From: Streptomyces griseus subsp. griseus
GTDB lineage: Bacteria > Actinomycetota > Actinomycetes > Streptomycetales > Streptomycetaceae
Direction of reading: 5' to 3'
Assembly (NCBI RefSeq): GCF_003610995.1
Contig: NZ_CP032543.1
Location: 4,960,001 to 5,024,000, forward strand
Length of the DNA stretch: 64,000 bases
Each line of letters starts with the position of its first letter. The first letter of the stretch is position 1. Position numbers and translations under genes: made by a program. The notes beneath the pieces are model-generated. The model worked only from the letters and a program-made list of their open reading frames with translations. It did no database searches and was not told the origin of the DNA. Shown here piece after piece: positions 37,016-46,091 of this stretch.

Positions 37016-39202
37016 TTGAGTCGTGAAACTGACAGTTCGTCCTCCGGGCCCCAGGGGCGCGGTGGAGCCGCGTACCCGTCGGGTACGCCGCCGTACGGAT
37101 CCCGCCAGTATTCGTCGCCGGCCGGCTCGGACGAGACCCCGGAATCCGTCGATCCGCCCCGGCCCGAAGAGCCGAAGACCGAGACGACGCTGACGACGCG
37201 CATCCGGATCAACATCCCCGGGTCGCGTCCCATCCCGCCGGTCGTGATGCGTACGCCGATGGCCGAGAGCGACATCGCCGCCGGCCGTGCCGAAGCGGAG
37301 CGCACCGGCAGCGCTCCGCGCCCCGGCACGCCGCCGTCCGCGCCTTCGGGCCTGACGGGCGGCGCGTCGGGCGGAACCGGCACGTCCGGTGGCCCGTCCG
37401 CACACCCCCGGGACGGTGGCCCCACCGATCCGTCCGCTGCCGCCGACGAGCCGGCCAAGGCGAAGAGCGGGAGCGACTGGTTCGCCCCGCGCAAGAACCC
37501 GGCCCCGGGATCCGCACCGGCTTCCGGTACGGGCGGTGCGCCTGGTTCCGGTGGTGCGCCCGGGACGGGTTCCGGCGGCACGGGGCCTCTCGGCGCGGGA
37601 GCGGGCGTCGGTCCGGGCCCCGGCGGCGGTCCCGACGACGGCGGCCGCTCGCGCCCCGACCTGCCGTACTTCTCGGACGCCGCTCCGCACCCGGGCGGCG
37701 GCCCGGGCCCGTCCGGCTCCGGCCTCCCCGCCCCCGGTATGCCCGGCTCCGGCAGCGCTCTGGACGGCTACAGCACGGAGCCCCCCGGCGCGGGCCCGCG
37801 CTCCACACCCGACCTCGGAGTCCGTACGCCGGGTTCGCCCGGCCCGTCCGGCCCCACCACCGGCCCCGTCACCGGCACCTCGTCGCTGACCCCCAACCTC
37901 GACGGCGTCCCGGGCCTCGGCGGCCCCGGCCCGATGGTCCCGGGCACCCCCGGCGGCGTACCGCCCAGGCTCTCCGACGACACCGCGATCCTGACGCCGC
38001 AGTCCCCGGGGCCCGACGCCGACTTCGGCCCCGGCGGCCATGTCTCGGGCGACACGCTGACGAGCGGCATCCCCGTGGTGCCCAGCGAGCCCCGGACGTC
38101 GTTCCCGGGCAGGCCGGACACCGGTGGCACCGGTGGCCCGTTCGCGGGAGGCCAGGGTGGCCCGTTCCCGGGAGGTCCCGGCGGCCCGGGCACGGCATCC
38201 CCCTCGGCCACCCCCGCCGCGCGCCCCGCACCGACACCCTCCGTCCCCGCGAAGAAGGGCCGCTCCAAGCTGGTCCTCCTCGCCGTGGCGGCGGTCGTGC
38301 TGCTCGGCATCGCCTACGGCGCCGGCCTCCTGCTGAACCACTCCGAGGTGCCCAAGGGCACCACGGTGCTCGGCGTGGACATCGGCGGCGGCACGAAGGA
38401 GGAGGCGGTCGCCAAGCTGGACGCCGCGCTCGGCGAGCGGTCCCAGGCGCCGCTGACGCTGTCCGTGGACGGCCAGGAGCAGAAGCTGGACCCGGAGAAG
38501 GCCGGTCTCACCCTGGACAGCCAGGAGACCGTGCGCGGCGCCGCGGGCAGCGACTACAACCCGGTCTCGGTGATCGGCTCGCTGTTCGGCGGGGCGCGCA
38601 CCGCGGACCCGGTGATCCCGGTCGACGAGGAGAAGCTGGGCGTCGCACTGAACGACCTGGCGGGCACCGCGGGTTCGTCCCAGGACGGCACGATCCGCTT
38701 CGAGCCGAACAAGGCGGTCGCGGTACCGGGCAAGCCCGGAAAGACGCTGGACGTCGGCCAGTCGCTGGTCTCGGTCCGCGACGCCTACCGCGCCCAGGTG
38801 CAGACCGGTCAGGCCAAGGTGGTCGAACTGCCCGTCGCCACCAGGGAGCCCACCATCACCCAGGCCGAACTGACCCGGGCGATGAAGGAGTTCGCCGAGC
38901 CCGCGATGTCGGACCTGATCACCATCAAGGCGGGCCCGAAGCAGATCCAGTTCGGCCCGGCACGTTCGCTGCCGCAGATCCTCTCCATGAAGGCCGTGGA
39001 CGGCCGCCTGGTCGACGTCTACGACAAGAAGGCGATCGAGACCCTGCTGGACGGCGTCTTCGACGGCATCACGGCCGTCAAGGCCGACGGCCAGCAGCAC
39101 CCGGTCGGCGCGGACGACGTCGCCCAGGCGATGAAGACGGCCCTGGCGGGCAAGACCCCGGCAGAGCGCACGGTCACCATCAACCTGACCGGCGAGGGCT
39201 GA
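37016..39202 (+). CDS. membrane-anchored peptidoglycan-binding-like protein with long disordered N-terminus
   Basis: The protein has 728 residues. About 415 residues of Gly/Pro/Ser-rich low-complexity sequence lie at the N-terminus, then one basic-flanked membrane span (KKGRSKLVLLAVAAVVLLGIAYGAGLLL). The extracellular part has two or more PG_binding_4 (PF12229, VanW-associated) type repeats: GTTVLGVDIGGGTKEEAVAKLDAAL, and LTLSVDGQEQKLDPEKAGLTLD with DYNPVSVIGSLFGG. The start is TTG 37016 with GGGAGA upstream; no better start is in frame. It may be an envelope or cell-wall protein with a cytoplasmic disordered arm. Confidence 0.85.
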   Translation: MSRETDSSSSGPQGRGGAAYPSGTPPYGSRQYSSPAGSDETPESVDPPRPEEPKTETTLTTRIRINIPGSRPIPPVVMRTPMAESDIAAGRAEAERTGSAPRPGTPPSAPSGLTGGASGGTGTSGGPSAHPRDGGPTDPSAAADEPAKAKSGSDWFAPRKNPAPGSAPASGTGGAPGSGGAPGTGSGGTGPLGAGAGVGPGPGGGPDDGGRSRPDLPYFSDAAPHPGGGPGPSGSGLPAPGMPGSGSALDGYSTEPPGAGPRSTPDLGVRTPGSPGPSGPTTGPVTGTSSLTPNLDGVPGLGGPGPMVPGTPGGVPPRLSDDTAILTPQSPGPDADFGPGGHVSGDTLTSGIPVVPSEPRTSFPGRPDTGGTGGPFAGGQGGPFPGGPGGPGTASPSATPAARPAPTPSVPAKKGRSKLVLLAVAAVVLLGIAYGAGLLLNHSEVPKGTTVLGVDIGGGTKEEAVAKLDAALGERSQAPLTLSVDGQEQKLDPEKAGLTLDSQETVRGAAGSDYNPVSVIGSLFGGARTADPVIPVDEEKLGVALNDLAGTAGSSQDGTIRFEPNKAVAVPGKPGKTLDVGQSLVSVRDAYRAQVQTGQAKVVELPVATREPTITQAELTRAMKEFAEPAMSDLITIKAGPKQIQFGPARSLPQILSMKAVDGRLVDVYDKKAIETLLDGVFDGITAVKADGQQHPVGADDVAQAMKTALAGKTPAERTVTINLTGEG

Positions 39203-39228
39203 TCCTCCCGCCGTACGCCCAGCCCGCA

Positions 39229-39257
39229 GCCCCCGCCCGGACACCTCGGGCGGGGGC
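39229..39257 (+). terminator. terminator after the membrane-anchored protein gene
   Basis: Perfect 11-bp stem GCCCCCGCCCG (39229-39239) with 39247-39257 and a 7-base loop, 27 bases past the stop. Confidence 0.8.
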
Positions 39258-39294
39258 CGCGGCCGTTCGGACCTGGGGGCACGGAGAAGGCAGC

Positions 39295-39335
39295 GGAGCG
39301 GGGCCCGGCGCTCATCAGCAGCCGGGCCCCGCTCC
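39295..39335 (-). terminator. terminator of the secreted beta-helix gene
   Basis: Perfect 15-bp stem (39295-39309 with 39321-39335) around an 11-base loop, just beyond the stop of the minus-strand gene that ends at 39368. Confidence 0.82.
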
Positions 39336-39367
39336 CGTACAGCTCCCGTAGTCAGTCGTATCAAGCG

Positions 39368-41164
39368 CTACGGGAAGGACACCACCTGCGAGGGGATCGT
39401 GTCCGTTCCGGACGTGGGGGACCCGACCTCGTTGATCACATGCTCGTACTGTCCCTGGCCGCCCAGCGAGACCACGATCAGGCTGTGGAACTTCACCCCG
39501 GGCTTCACCGGGGCCTTGAAGCCGTGGCCCTGGACGATGGTCGGGTCGACGTTGTAGAAGCAGTAGCTGCCCATGCCCCAGCCCTCGTGCTCCTCGACCG
39601 AGTCGTCGACCCGGTAGGCCGCGTAGCCCTTGGTGTCGCCGTTCTGGATCGCCTCCTGGTTGGGGGCGTCGTACGCCTTCTCGTTCTGGAAGAAGATCGT
39701 CCGGCCGCGCTCGCCGTACCACTCGACGTCGTACTTGTTGAAGTGTTCGACGAACAGACCGGTCGCCAGGACGTCGTCACCGTTGACCCGGACCCCGTAG
39801 TCGGCCCGGTTGGTCTCCCAGCCCCAGCCCTCGCCATGGTCCGCGCGCCACACCCAGGTGTGGTCGATGATCGTGTCGTCGCTGTTGACGACGATGCTGG
39901 TGGTCGCCTTGCCGGGGCCCGCTCCGCCGATCCGTACGAACACGTCCTGGAGCGATGTCGGGTTGGCCGCGTGGTCGGCCGAGGCGTTCTCCGGGCCGAC
40001 CTCGATCAGCGTCTCGGAGTTCACCGGGCCCGCGTCGACCAGGAGGCCCGCGAGCTTGACGCCGTCCACGTCACCGACCTTGATCGCGGTCACCCCGTTG
40101 TCCGGGATGATCGTCGCGAGGCCCAGACCGAGGGCCACCGTGTCCGGGCGGTTGATCGTGATCGGCTCGTCGATGTGGTAGACGCCGGGGGTGAACAGGA
40201 GGTGCAGGCCCTGCTCCACGGCGGCGTTGATGGTGGCGGCGTCCGCCCCCTCCTTCACGACGTAGAACTGGTCCAGCGGGATCGACTCACCCGCCGGTGT
40301 GCCGTTGGCCCACGAGACACCCCGCGCGTTCTCCCGCTTCTGGGGGACGAAGACCTTGTAGTCGTCCCCGTCGAGGTAGAGGAAGGGCTTCTCGCGGGAG
40401 ATGGGGGTCGTCTGGAGCGTGGTGTAGGGCGGCTCCGGGAAGCTGTTGGCCGGCGCGCCCTCGACGCCCGAGAACGTCATGTTCCAGACGCCGTTGCCCC
40501 AGCCGCCGACCGAGCTGTCGCGGGTGTACCACTGCTGCTGGGAGTACGGCCCGACCTGGCCGTCGATCTTGCTGTCGGCGATGTAGCCGCCGCTGGCCCA
40601 GCCGTACCCGTCGGGCGCCAGGTTCAGCCCGCCCTTGACATGCATCCGGCGGAACGGCGCGGCCTGGGAGACCGCCCAGCGGTTGGTGCCGTTGACCGGG
40701 TTCAGCGTCAGGTTCTCCGCCGAGCGCCAGAAGTTCTGCGTGGCGTTCCCGTCGAACCAGCCCGCGTCGACCGTCACATCGCCGTTGAAGGTGGTGTCGT
40801 TCGGGTTGAGCCCGAGGCCCGCGATCGAGGTGTAGAACCCGATCTGCGCGTTGATGTTGTCGTACGTGCCCGGCTTGAACAGCAGCGCGTAGCGGTCGAG
40901 GCCGAACTGCGCGGACTCCTGCTTCTTGAAGATCTCGTCGACCTTGCCCTGGATGTCGGGCGTGGAGGGGTCGAAGACATGGACGTTCGGCCCGAGGTCA
41001 CCGCCGCCGGGGACGGCCTGGACCTGCTGGGACTCTTCGCCGAACGCTGTCTGGGCGGTGGGGACGGCCATGAGCAGCGATACGGCGAGCGCGGCGAACC
41101 CGAGGGCCTTGGACCTGCGGTGCCTGCGCGGTGCGGAGCGTGGTGCGGTGGGGGGAACATGCAT
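39368..41164 (-). CDS. secreted GH55-like / parallel beta-helix protein
   Basis: The protein has 598 residues. The signal peptide is RRHRRSKALGFAALAVSLLMAVPTAQTAFG. The mature part has repeated Asn/Gly/Asp-rich beta-helix segments (NPNDTTFNGDVTVDAGWFDGNATQNFWRSAENLTLNPVNGTNRWAVSQ; VDGVKLAGLLVDAGPVNSETLIEVGPE; IIDHTWVWRADHGEGWGWETNRADYG). Two similar halves resemble the GH55 exo-beta-1,3-glucanase layout. Relatives are often labelled adenylyl cyclase or coagulation factor 5/8 protein, which I consider misleading. The ATG at 41164 follows AGGAGA. A perfect 18-bp LacI-type palindrome lies 71 bases upstream, so sugar control is likely. The substrate is not certain. Confidence 0.7.
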   Translation of the reverse strand: MHVPPTAPRSAPRRHRRSKALGFAALAVSLLMAVPTAQTAFGEESQQVQAVPGGGDLGPNVHVFDPSTPDIQGKVDEIFKKQESAQFGLDRYALLFKPGTYDNINAQIGFYTSIAGLGLNPNDTTFNGDVTVDAGWFDGNATQNFWRSAENLTLNPVNGTNRWAVSQAAPFRRMHVKGGLNLAPDGYGWASGGYIADSKIDGQVGPYSQQQWYTRDSSVGGWGNGVWNMTFSGVEGAPANSFPEPPYTTLQTTPISREKPFLYLDGDDYKVFVPQKRENARGVSWANGTPAGESIPLDQFYVVKEGADAATINAAVEQGLHLLFTPGVYHIDEPITINRPDTVALGLGLATIIPDNGVTAIKVGDVDGVKLAGLLVDAGPVNSETLIEVGPENASADHAANPTSLQDVFVRIGGAGPGKATTSIVVNSDDTIIDHTWVWRADHGEGWGWETNRADYGVRVNGDDVLATGLFVEHFNKYDVEWYGERGRTIFFQNEKAYDAPNQEAIQNGDTKGYAAYRVDDSVEEHEGWGMGSYCFYNVDPTIVQGHGFKAPVKPGVKFHSLIVVSLGGQGQYEHVINEVGSPTSGTDTIPSQVVSFP

Positions 41165-41234
41165 GAAGGTACGTCTCCTGGGTCGTGGTACGCGTGCACG
41201 ACGGACGGGCGGGAGAGCGCCTGAGGGGGGAATG

Positions 41235-41252
41235 CGAGAGAGCGCTCTCTCG
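41235..41252. promoter_or_regulatory. 18-bp perfect palindrome, LacI-type operator
   Basis: CGAGAGAGCGCTCTCTCG lies upstream of the secreted beta-helix gene. Central GCGC palindromes of this size are typical LacI-family operators in Streptomyces sugar genes. It differs from the operator at 10142, so another LacI protein is probably involved. Confidence 0.65.
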
Positions 41253-41485
41253 TTACGGTGATGTTTCCCCGATGGGCCTGTACGCGTCAAGAGGTGTGCG
41301 GGATGTGTCTCGTGGGAGAGTCCGGATTCGCAACAACTGACGTCAGGGGTAAGTCGATTGGTCGACTTCGTAGACAGTTGGGGTGCTCGTTGACTTCATG
41401 AACTGGTGTTCCGCGTGCCCGCCGCGGCCCCCGGCGGCACGAGGCCGGACGAGCGGGAGCCCGGCACAGGGGGGACCATGGGGCC

Positions 41486-42013
41486 ATGAGCTCGCCCGAC
41501 GCCGGTCCGCCGCGCCCGCCCCGCGACGGGCACCCGGCCCAGGACGTCGGCCGACGGATCAAGGTCTGGTTCCGCTTCGTGCCGCGTGAGGGCCGGCTGC
41601 CGTACGACACCGAGGGGCTGTGGGCGACCCGGCTGAGCGCCGACACCGCCCGCCTCGACAACGTGCCCTTCCTCCAGGACGGGGTCGCCGAGGGCGAGAC
41701 CGTACGGTTCACGACCGACGCGGACGGGGTGCACTGGGCCACCGGGCGGGCGGCGGACTCGGGCAACTGCACCGTACGGGTGCTGCCCGTGCCGGACGGT
41801 CCGCTCGGCCGGGACGCCCGCGCCGTGCACGCGCGGCTCGCCCCGTTCGGGCTGGGCGGCGAGGTGTTCAGCGCGGAGTTCCCACTGGTCGCGTTCACCG
41901 TGCCGGGCGGCGCGGACCTCCGGGCGATCAAGGAACTGCTCGTCCGTGGCCAGGACGAGGGGTGGTGGCACTTCGAGGTCTCGTGCGCGACGGAGGCGTG
42001 GCGGGCGGCGTAG
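41486..42013 (+). CDS. DUF4265 domain protein
   Basis: The protein has 175 residues. It matches the DUF4265 pattern: RIKVWFRFVPREGRLPYDTEGLWATRL, then ARLDNVPFLQDGVAEGETVRF and, at the C-terminus, IKELLVRGQDEGWWHFEVSCATEAWR. Soluble with no signal. The function of the family is unknown. It is divergent from the beta-helix gene, with GGGGACC before the ATG. No operon partners are evident. Confidence 0.8.
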   Translation: MSSPDAGPPRPPRDGHPAQDVGRRIKVWFRFVPREGRLPYDTEGLWATRLSADTARLDNVPFLQDGVAEGETVRFTTDADGVHWATGRAADSGNCTVRVLPVPDGPLGRDARAVHARLAPFGLGGEVFSAEFPLVAFTVPGGADLRAIKELLVRGQDEGWWHFEVSCATEAWRAA

Positions 42014-42075
42014 GGGCGAGGCCGGGGAGGGGCGGGGTCGTGGAGCCGGGTCGGTCCACGACCCCAGGCCCACGG

Positions 42076-42729
42076 TTACGGAGCCGTCGGGGCCGCCTTC
42101 CCCTCCGCCTCCCCGATCTTGCGGATCACCCGGGCCGGATTGCCCACCGCGACCACATTCGCCGGCAGGTCCTTCGTGACCACCGCGCCCGCGCCGACCA
42201 CCGTGTTCTCCCCGATGCTCACGCCGGGGCAGACGATCGCCCCGCCACCCAGCCACACGTTGTCCCCGATCGTGATCGGCTGCGCGGCCTCCCACTTGGC
42301 GCGGCGCGGCTCCGGGTCGATGGGGTGGGTGGGGGTGAGGAGCTGGACGTTGGGGCCCATCTGGACGTCGGCGCCGATCGTGATGCGGGCGACGTCCAGG
42401 AAGACCGCCCCGAAGTTGACGAACGTGCGCGGGCCCACGGTGATCTGGTGCCCGTAGTCCACCCGCAGCGGCGGACGGATCTCGGCGCCCTCGCCCAGCT
42501 CGCCCAGCAGCTCGGCCAGCGCGGCGCGCCGGGCCTCGGGGTCGCCGGCCGATGTGGCGTTGAAGCGCTCGTTCAGGAGCGCCGAGCGCAGGGCGTCCGC
42601 CGCGATCTCCGGGTCGTCGGCGAGGTAGAGCTCGCCCGCGAGCATGGCCTCCCGCTGGCTGCGGCCGGGGGCCTGGTTCTCGGAGCTCTCGGAGCTCTCG
42701 GGGGAGTTGAAGGTGTCCTGGCTGGTCAC
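42076..42729 (-). CDS. sugar O-acetyltransferase (maltose/galactoside type)
   Basis: The protein has 217 residues. The N-terminal Mac domain (REAMLAGELYLADDPEIAADALRSALLNERFNAT) is followed by a left-handed beta-helix hexapeptide acyltransferase: VDYGHQITVGPRTFVNFGAVFLDVARITIGADVQMGPNVQLLTPTHPIDPEPR. The catalytic His is in the THPID block, and GDNVWLGGGAIVCPGVSIGENTVVGAGAVVTKDLPANVVAVGNPARVIRKI completes the coil. It transfers acetyl from acetyl-CoA to sugars. It starts at GTG 42729. The N-terminal ~22 residues are Ser/Glu-rich, beyond the family core. Confidence 0.92.
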   Translation of the reverse strand: MTSQDTFNSPESSESSENQAPGRSQREAMLAGELYLADDPEIAADALRSALLNERFNATSAGDPEARRAALAELLGELGEGAEIRPPLRVDYGHQITVGPRTFVNFGAVFLDVARITIGADVQMGPNVQLLTPTHPIDPEPRRAKWEAAQPITIGDNVWLGGGAIVCPGVSIGENTVVGAGAVVTKDLPANVVAVGNPARVIRKIGEAEGKAAPTAP

Positions 42730-42819
42730 GAGGTCGTCGTCTCCTTCGTTTCCTTCGTACGGGGTGATCCGTCCCCCCGCAGTCTGCCTGTCGGCTCCTC
42801 TCCGCGTCCCGCCCGCAGC

Positions 42820-43059
42820 CCCGTACCGCAGGCACTCGGTGCGCTGATCGGCCCGGCGCGGGCGGGAGTTCCCGTGCTGCCGGCCTCGCCGCTGTCCACC
42901 ACCCGGCTCACCGCGCTGACCGGGCAGGGGCTGGGCCCCGTCGGCCGTCACCTGCGGGTCCTGCTGGACGCGGGGCTGGTGCGGCGCCGCCGGGACGGGC
43001 GGTCCGTGCTCTGTCTCCCTACGTCGGCCGGGGACGGGCTGGTGCGCGCGGCGGGCTGA
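42820..43059 (+). pseudogene. ArsR-type regulator, C-terminal remnant
   Basis: One frame reads ALGALIGPARAGVPVLPASPLSTTRLTALTGQGLGPVGRHLRVLLDAGLVRRRRDGRSVL and stops at 43059. This is the winged helix-turn-helix end of ArsR/DUF5937-like regulators. There is no suitable start and the usual N-terminal ~200 residues are absent. Upstream sequence runs into the promoter side of the divergent acetyltransferase gene. I therefore read it as a decayed fragment, not a working gene. Confidence 0.55.
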
Positions 43060-43268
43060 TTCCGTCCCCGGGCGGGGACGGACCGGTGCGCGCCCCAGGC
43101 TGAACGCGCCCCGCGTGCGCCCCTGCCCGCAGCAGGGAAAGCACGGTTGCGCGATGCGGTCCGCATGGATCGTGCGCATGTATGAGTCATGACATCGGTG
43201 ACTATTGGCGATGCTCATCGTTATGACAATTTCTCTCTCGCCAGCAACGACCGAGCGAGGGGAATGTC
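43060..43268 (+). promoter_or_regulatory. upstream region of the amf operon
   Basis: 209 bases without a gene. It contains a perfect palindrome ATGCGGTCCGCAT (43154-43166) and repeated TGAC-type words (TCATGAC, GGTGAC, TTATGAC) between 43186 and 43230, where AmfR and RNA polymerase should bind. The assignment is inference. Confidence 0.4.
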
Positions 43269-45884
43269 GTGAATCCGGAGTACGCCGCGTACTGCCAGGC
43301 GGACCGCCGCTTCTACGACGCACCCCACCGTTCGCTTGAGGACGGCGCCGAGGAGCGCACGTTCTACGCACCGGTCCGGGGCGCCGCCCCCCAGGGGTGG
43401 ACCCGCTCCCGGCGCGGCGACTGGCTCTCCTTCAGCCCGGACGGGCTCCGGCTGCCGGCCCAGGGGTGGAAGATCCACATAGCGGCCGCCGCCGACAACG
43501 CCGCATCGGTGCTGGAGAGGGTCGCCGGACACTGTCTGGCCCACCGGCTGCCCTTCAAGTGCGTACCGTCGCCCGGCCTGTTGAACCTGCGGAACGCCAA
43601 GTACGCGGACCGGGCGGGGAGCGGCAAGTTCATCACGGTCTACCCGCACTCCGAGGACACGTTCCCCGAGGTGTGCGCCGCGCTGATGAAGCTGCTGGAG
43701 GGCGAGCACGGCCCGTACATCCTCAGCGATCTGCGGTGCGGGAACGGTCCGGTGCACACCCGGTACGGGGCGTTCGCCGCCCGATTCTGCGCGGGCCCCG
43801 ACGGGCGGCCCGTGCCCGCCGTCGCCGACCCGCAGGGCCGCCTCGTCCCCGACGACCGGGGCCCGGCCTTCCGGATACCGGCCTGGGTGACCCCGCCGGA
43901 GTTCCTGAAGCCGCACCTCGAAGCGCGCGCCGCCACCGGCCTCGGCGATGTGCCGTACACCGTCGAGAAGGCGCTCCACTTCTCCAACGGCGGCGGGGTC
44001 TACCTCGGCCGCGACACCCGTACCGGCGAGCAGGTCGTCCTCAAGGAGGCCCGCCCCTACGCCGGGCTCGCCGCCGACGGGGCGGATGCCGTCGCCCGGC
44101 TGGAGCGGGAGCGGACCGCGCTGGAGCGGCTGGCGGGACTGGAGTGCGTACCGGCCGTGCACGACGCGTTCGAGGTCGGCGGCCACCACTTCCTCGTGCT
44201 GCAGTACATACCGGGCACCACGCTCAACACCGTCTTCGCCCGCCGCTTCCCGCTCGCCCGGCAGAACCCGTCCCCCGAGCTGCTCGCCGAACACGCGGTG
44301 TGGGCGGAGGAGTTGTACGGGCAGGTCGAGAGCGCCGTCGAGGCCGTACACGCTCGCGGCATCGTCATCAGCGACCTGCACATGAGCAACGTCATGGTCG
44401 ACGAGGAGACCTCCCGGATCGTCCTGCTGGACTTCGAGGCAGCTTCCCCGGCCGCCGACCGGCGCCGCCAGATCGTCGCCAACCCGGCCTTCGTGGCCCC
44501 GCCCGACCGGCGCGGCACCGAGATCGACCGGTACGCACTCGCCTGTCTGCGGCTTGCCCTGTACCTGCCGCTCACCACCCTCTTCGGCATCGACCGCACG
44601 AAGGCCGCCGGTCTCGCCCGGGAGATCGCGCACATCTTCCCGGTGGCGGAGGAGAGCCTGCGCCCGGCGGTCGAGGAGATCCAGCGGGGCACGGAGACAC
44701 CCTCGCCACTGCCGCCCGCGCCCGGTGACTGGCCCGAGAGCCGCGCCGCGATGGCCCGCGCCATCGCCGCCTCCTGTACGCCCGACCGCGAGGACCGATG
44801 TTTCCCGGGCGACATCGCCCAGTTCGCCACCGCGACCGGCGGCCAGTCCTTCGCCTACGGGGCGGCCGGGGTGCTCTTCGCCCTGCACGAGACCGGTGCC
44901 CCGCGCTGCGAGCCGGCCGAGGAGTGGCTGGTGCGGCAGGCCAAGGACCCGGCCTCCGGCTCCCCCCTCGGCTTCTACGACGGCCTCACCGGCATCGCCT
45001 GGACCCTGAACCGGATCGGCCGCTCCGCCGAGGCCGCCGACCTCACCCGGATCATCCTGGACCAGCCCCTGGAAGGGCTGACACCCGGCCTGCACAGCGG
45101 GTACGCCGGTATCGGCCTCGCCCTCGACGACCTGGCCCGCACCGCCTCCGCCACCGAAGCCCCGGCGCTCGCCGCAGCGGCCGGCCGCTGCACCGCTCTC
45201 GCCGTACGCGCCCTGGTCGACGGCTCGCCCTCACCCCGCACCGGCCTCCTGCACGGTGCGACCGGGGTCGCCCTGCTGCTGATACGGCGGTACGAGACCA
45301 CCGGGGACACCGCCCTCCTCGACCTGGCGGCCGCGGCTCTGCGGCGTGACCTGGACCGGTGCCGGGCGGGTGACGACGGCGAACTCCTCGTCGTCGAGGG
45401 CAAGCGGCTGATGCCCTACCTCGGAGCGGGCAGCGCCGGAATCGCGGCCGTCATCGACGCCTACCTGGCCCACCGTCCCGACCCGGAGCTGGAGGCCAAG
45501 GGCCGCGCCCTGCTCCCGGCCGCGCTCTCCGCCTTCTACATCCAGCCCGGACTGCTGCGCGGCTCGGCCGGACTCCTGATGCACCTGGCGGCCACGCCGC
45601 TGTGCGACGGGGAGAACCGGCAGCGGGCGGTCCGCCTCCACACCCGTCTCCTGGCCGGTCACGCGCTCCCGGACGGAGGCGGACTCGCCTTCGCCGGTGA
45701 GCAGTTGATGCGGCTGTCGATGGACCTGGCCACCGGGACCGCCGGCTGTCTGCTCGCCCTGGGCAGCGCGCTGGACACCGCGCCGGGCCCGCCCACCACG
45801 CTTCCCTTCCTCGCCGCCGCTCCACCGGCGGCCCACCCCGGCCGCGCGAGCGGCCCCACGGACCGGCTCCTTCAGGGGTCGTAG
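43269..45884 (+). CDS. amfT: class III lanthipeptide synthetase AmfT/RamC (LanKC)
   Basis: The protein has 871 residues with three domains. Residues ~1-210 form a phospho-Ser/Thr lyase region. Residues ~225-480 form a protein-kinase-like domain with a Gly loop (GGGVYLGRD), nucleotide-binding lysine in VVLKEARP, the catalytic loop SDLHMSNVMV and metal-binding DFE. Residues ~520-870 form a LanC-like cyclase with GLTGIAWTL, GYAGIGLAL and LLHGATGVALLLI but no Cys/His zinc ligands, as expected for class III. It would phosphorylate, eliminate and cyclise Ser residues of the adjacent precursor. It starts at GTG 43269 after AGGGG and is the first gene of amfTSBA. Confidence 0.95.
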   Translation: MNPEYAAYCQADRRFYDAPHRSLEDGAEERTFYAPVRGAAPQGWTRSRRGDWLSFSPDGLRLPAQGWKIHIAAAADNAASVLERVAGHCLAHRLPFKCVPSPGLLNLRNAKYADRAGSGKFITVYPHSEDTFPEVCAALMKLLEGEHGPYILSDLRCGNGPVHTRYGAFAARFCAGPDGRPVPAVADPQGRLVPDDRGPAFRIPAWVTPPEFLKPHLEARAATGLGDVPYTVEKALHFSNGGGVYLGRDTRTGEQVVLKEARPYAGLAADGADAVARLERERTALERLAGLECVPAVHDAFEVGGHHFLVLQYIPGTTLNTVFARRFPLARQNPSPELLAEHAVWAEELYGQVESAVEAVHARGIVISDLHMSNVMVDEETSRIVLLDFEAASPAADRRRQIVANPAFVAPPDRRGTEIDRYALACLRLALYLPLTTLFGIDRTKAAGLAREIAHIFPVAEESLRPAVEEIQRGTETPSPLPPAPGDWPESRAAMARAIAASCTPDREDRCFPGDIAQFATATGGQSFAYGAAGVLFALHETGAPRCEPAEEWLVRQAKDPASGSPLGFYDGLTGIAWTLNRIGRSAEAADLTRIILDQPLEGLTPGLHSGYAGIGLALDDLARTASATEAPALAAAAGRCTALAVRALVDGSPSPRTGLLHGATGVALLLIRRYETTGDTALLDLAAAALRRDLDRCRAGDDGELLVVEGKRLMPYLGAGSAGIAAVIDAYLAHRPDPELEAKGRALLPAALSAFYIQPGLLRGSAGLLMHLAATPLCDGENRQRAVRLHTRLLAGHALPDGGGLAFAGEQLMRLSMDLATGTAGCLLALGSALDTAPGPPTTLPFLAAAPPAAHPGRASGPTDRLLQGS

Positions 45885-45953
45885 CACCACCACCGCTCAA
45901 CACCCAGCCGGAGCAACGGGTTCCGGTTACCGTCCCAGAAAGGAAACACCATC

Positions 45954-46085
45954 ATGGCGCTTCTTGACCTTCAGGCGATGGAGACCCCGGCCGAGGAGAA
46001 CTTCGGCGAGCTCGCCACGGGCAGCCAGGTCTCGCTGCTGGTCTGTGAGTACAGCTCCCTCAGCGTGACCCTCTGCACCCCGTGA
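45954..46085 (+). CDS. amfS: AmfS/SapB-type class III lanthipeptide precursor
   Basis: The peptide has only 43 residues. The leader starts MALLDLQAMETP, carrying the LLDLQ-type recognition helix of class III precursors, followed by an acidic stretch EENFGEL. The core after ATGSQ contains SLLVCEYSSLSVTLC, with two Ser..Cys ring regions (S-L-L-V-C and S-S-L-S-V-T-L-C) as in RamS and especially S. griseus AmfS. AAAGG lies 12 bases before the ATG. Modified peptides of this class are hydrophobic surfactants that help aerial hyphae leave the medium. It is followed by a strong hairpin, which should raise precursor transcripts above those of the exporter genes. Confidence 0.95.
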   Translation: MALLDLQAMETPAEENFGELATGSQVSLLVCEYSSLSVTLCTP

Positions 46086-46091
46086 TGCAGC

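Noticed and set aside
43221..45095. A 624-codon minus-strand frame opposite amfT.
   Set aside because: Its composition is that of an antisense shadow; the LanKC motifs are on the plus strand.
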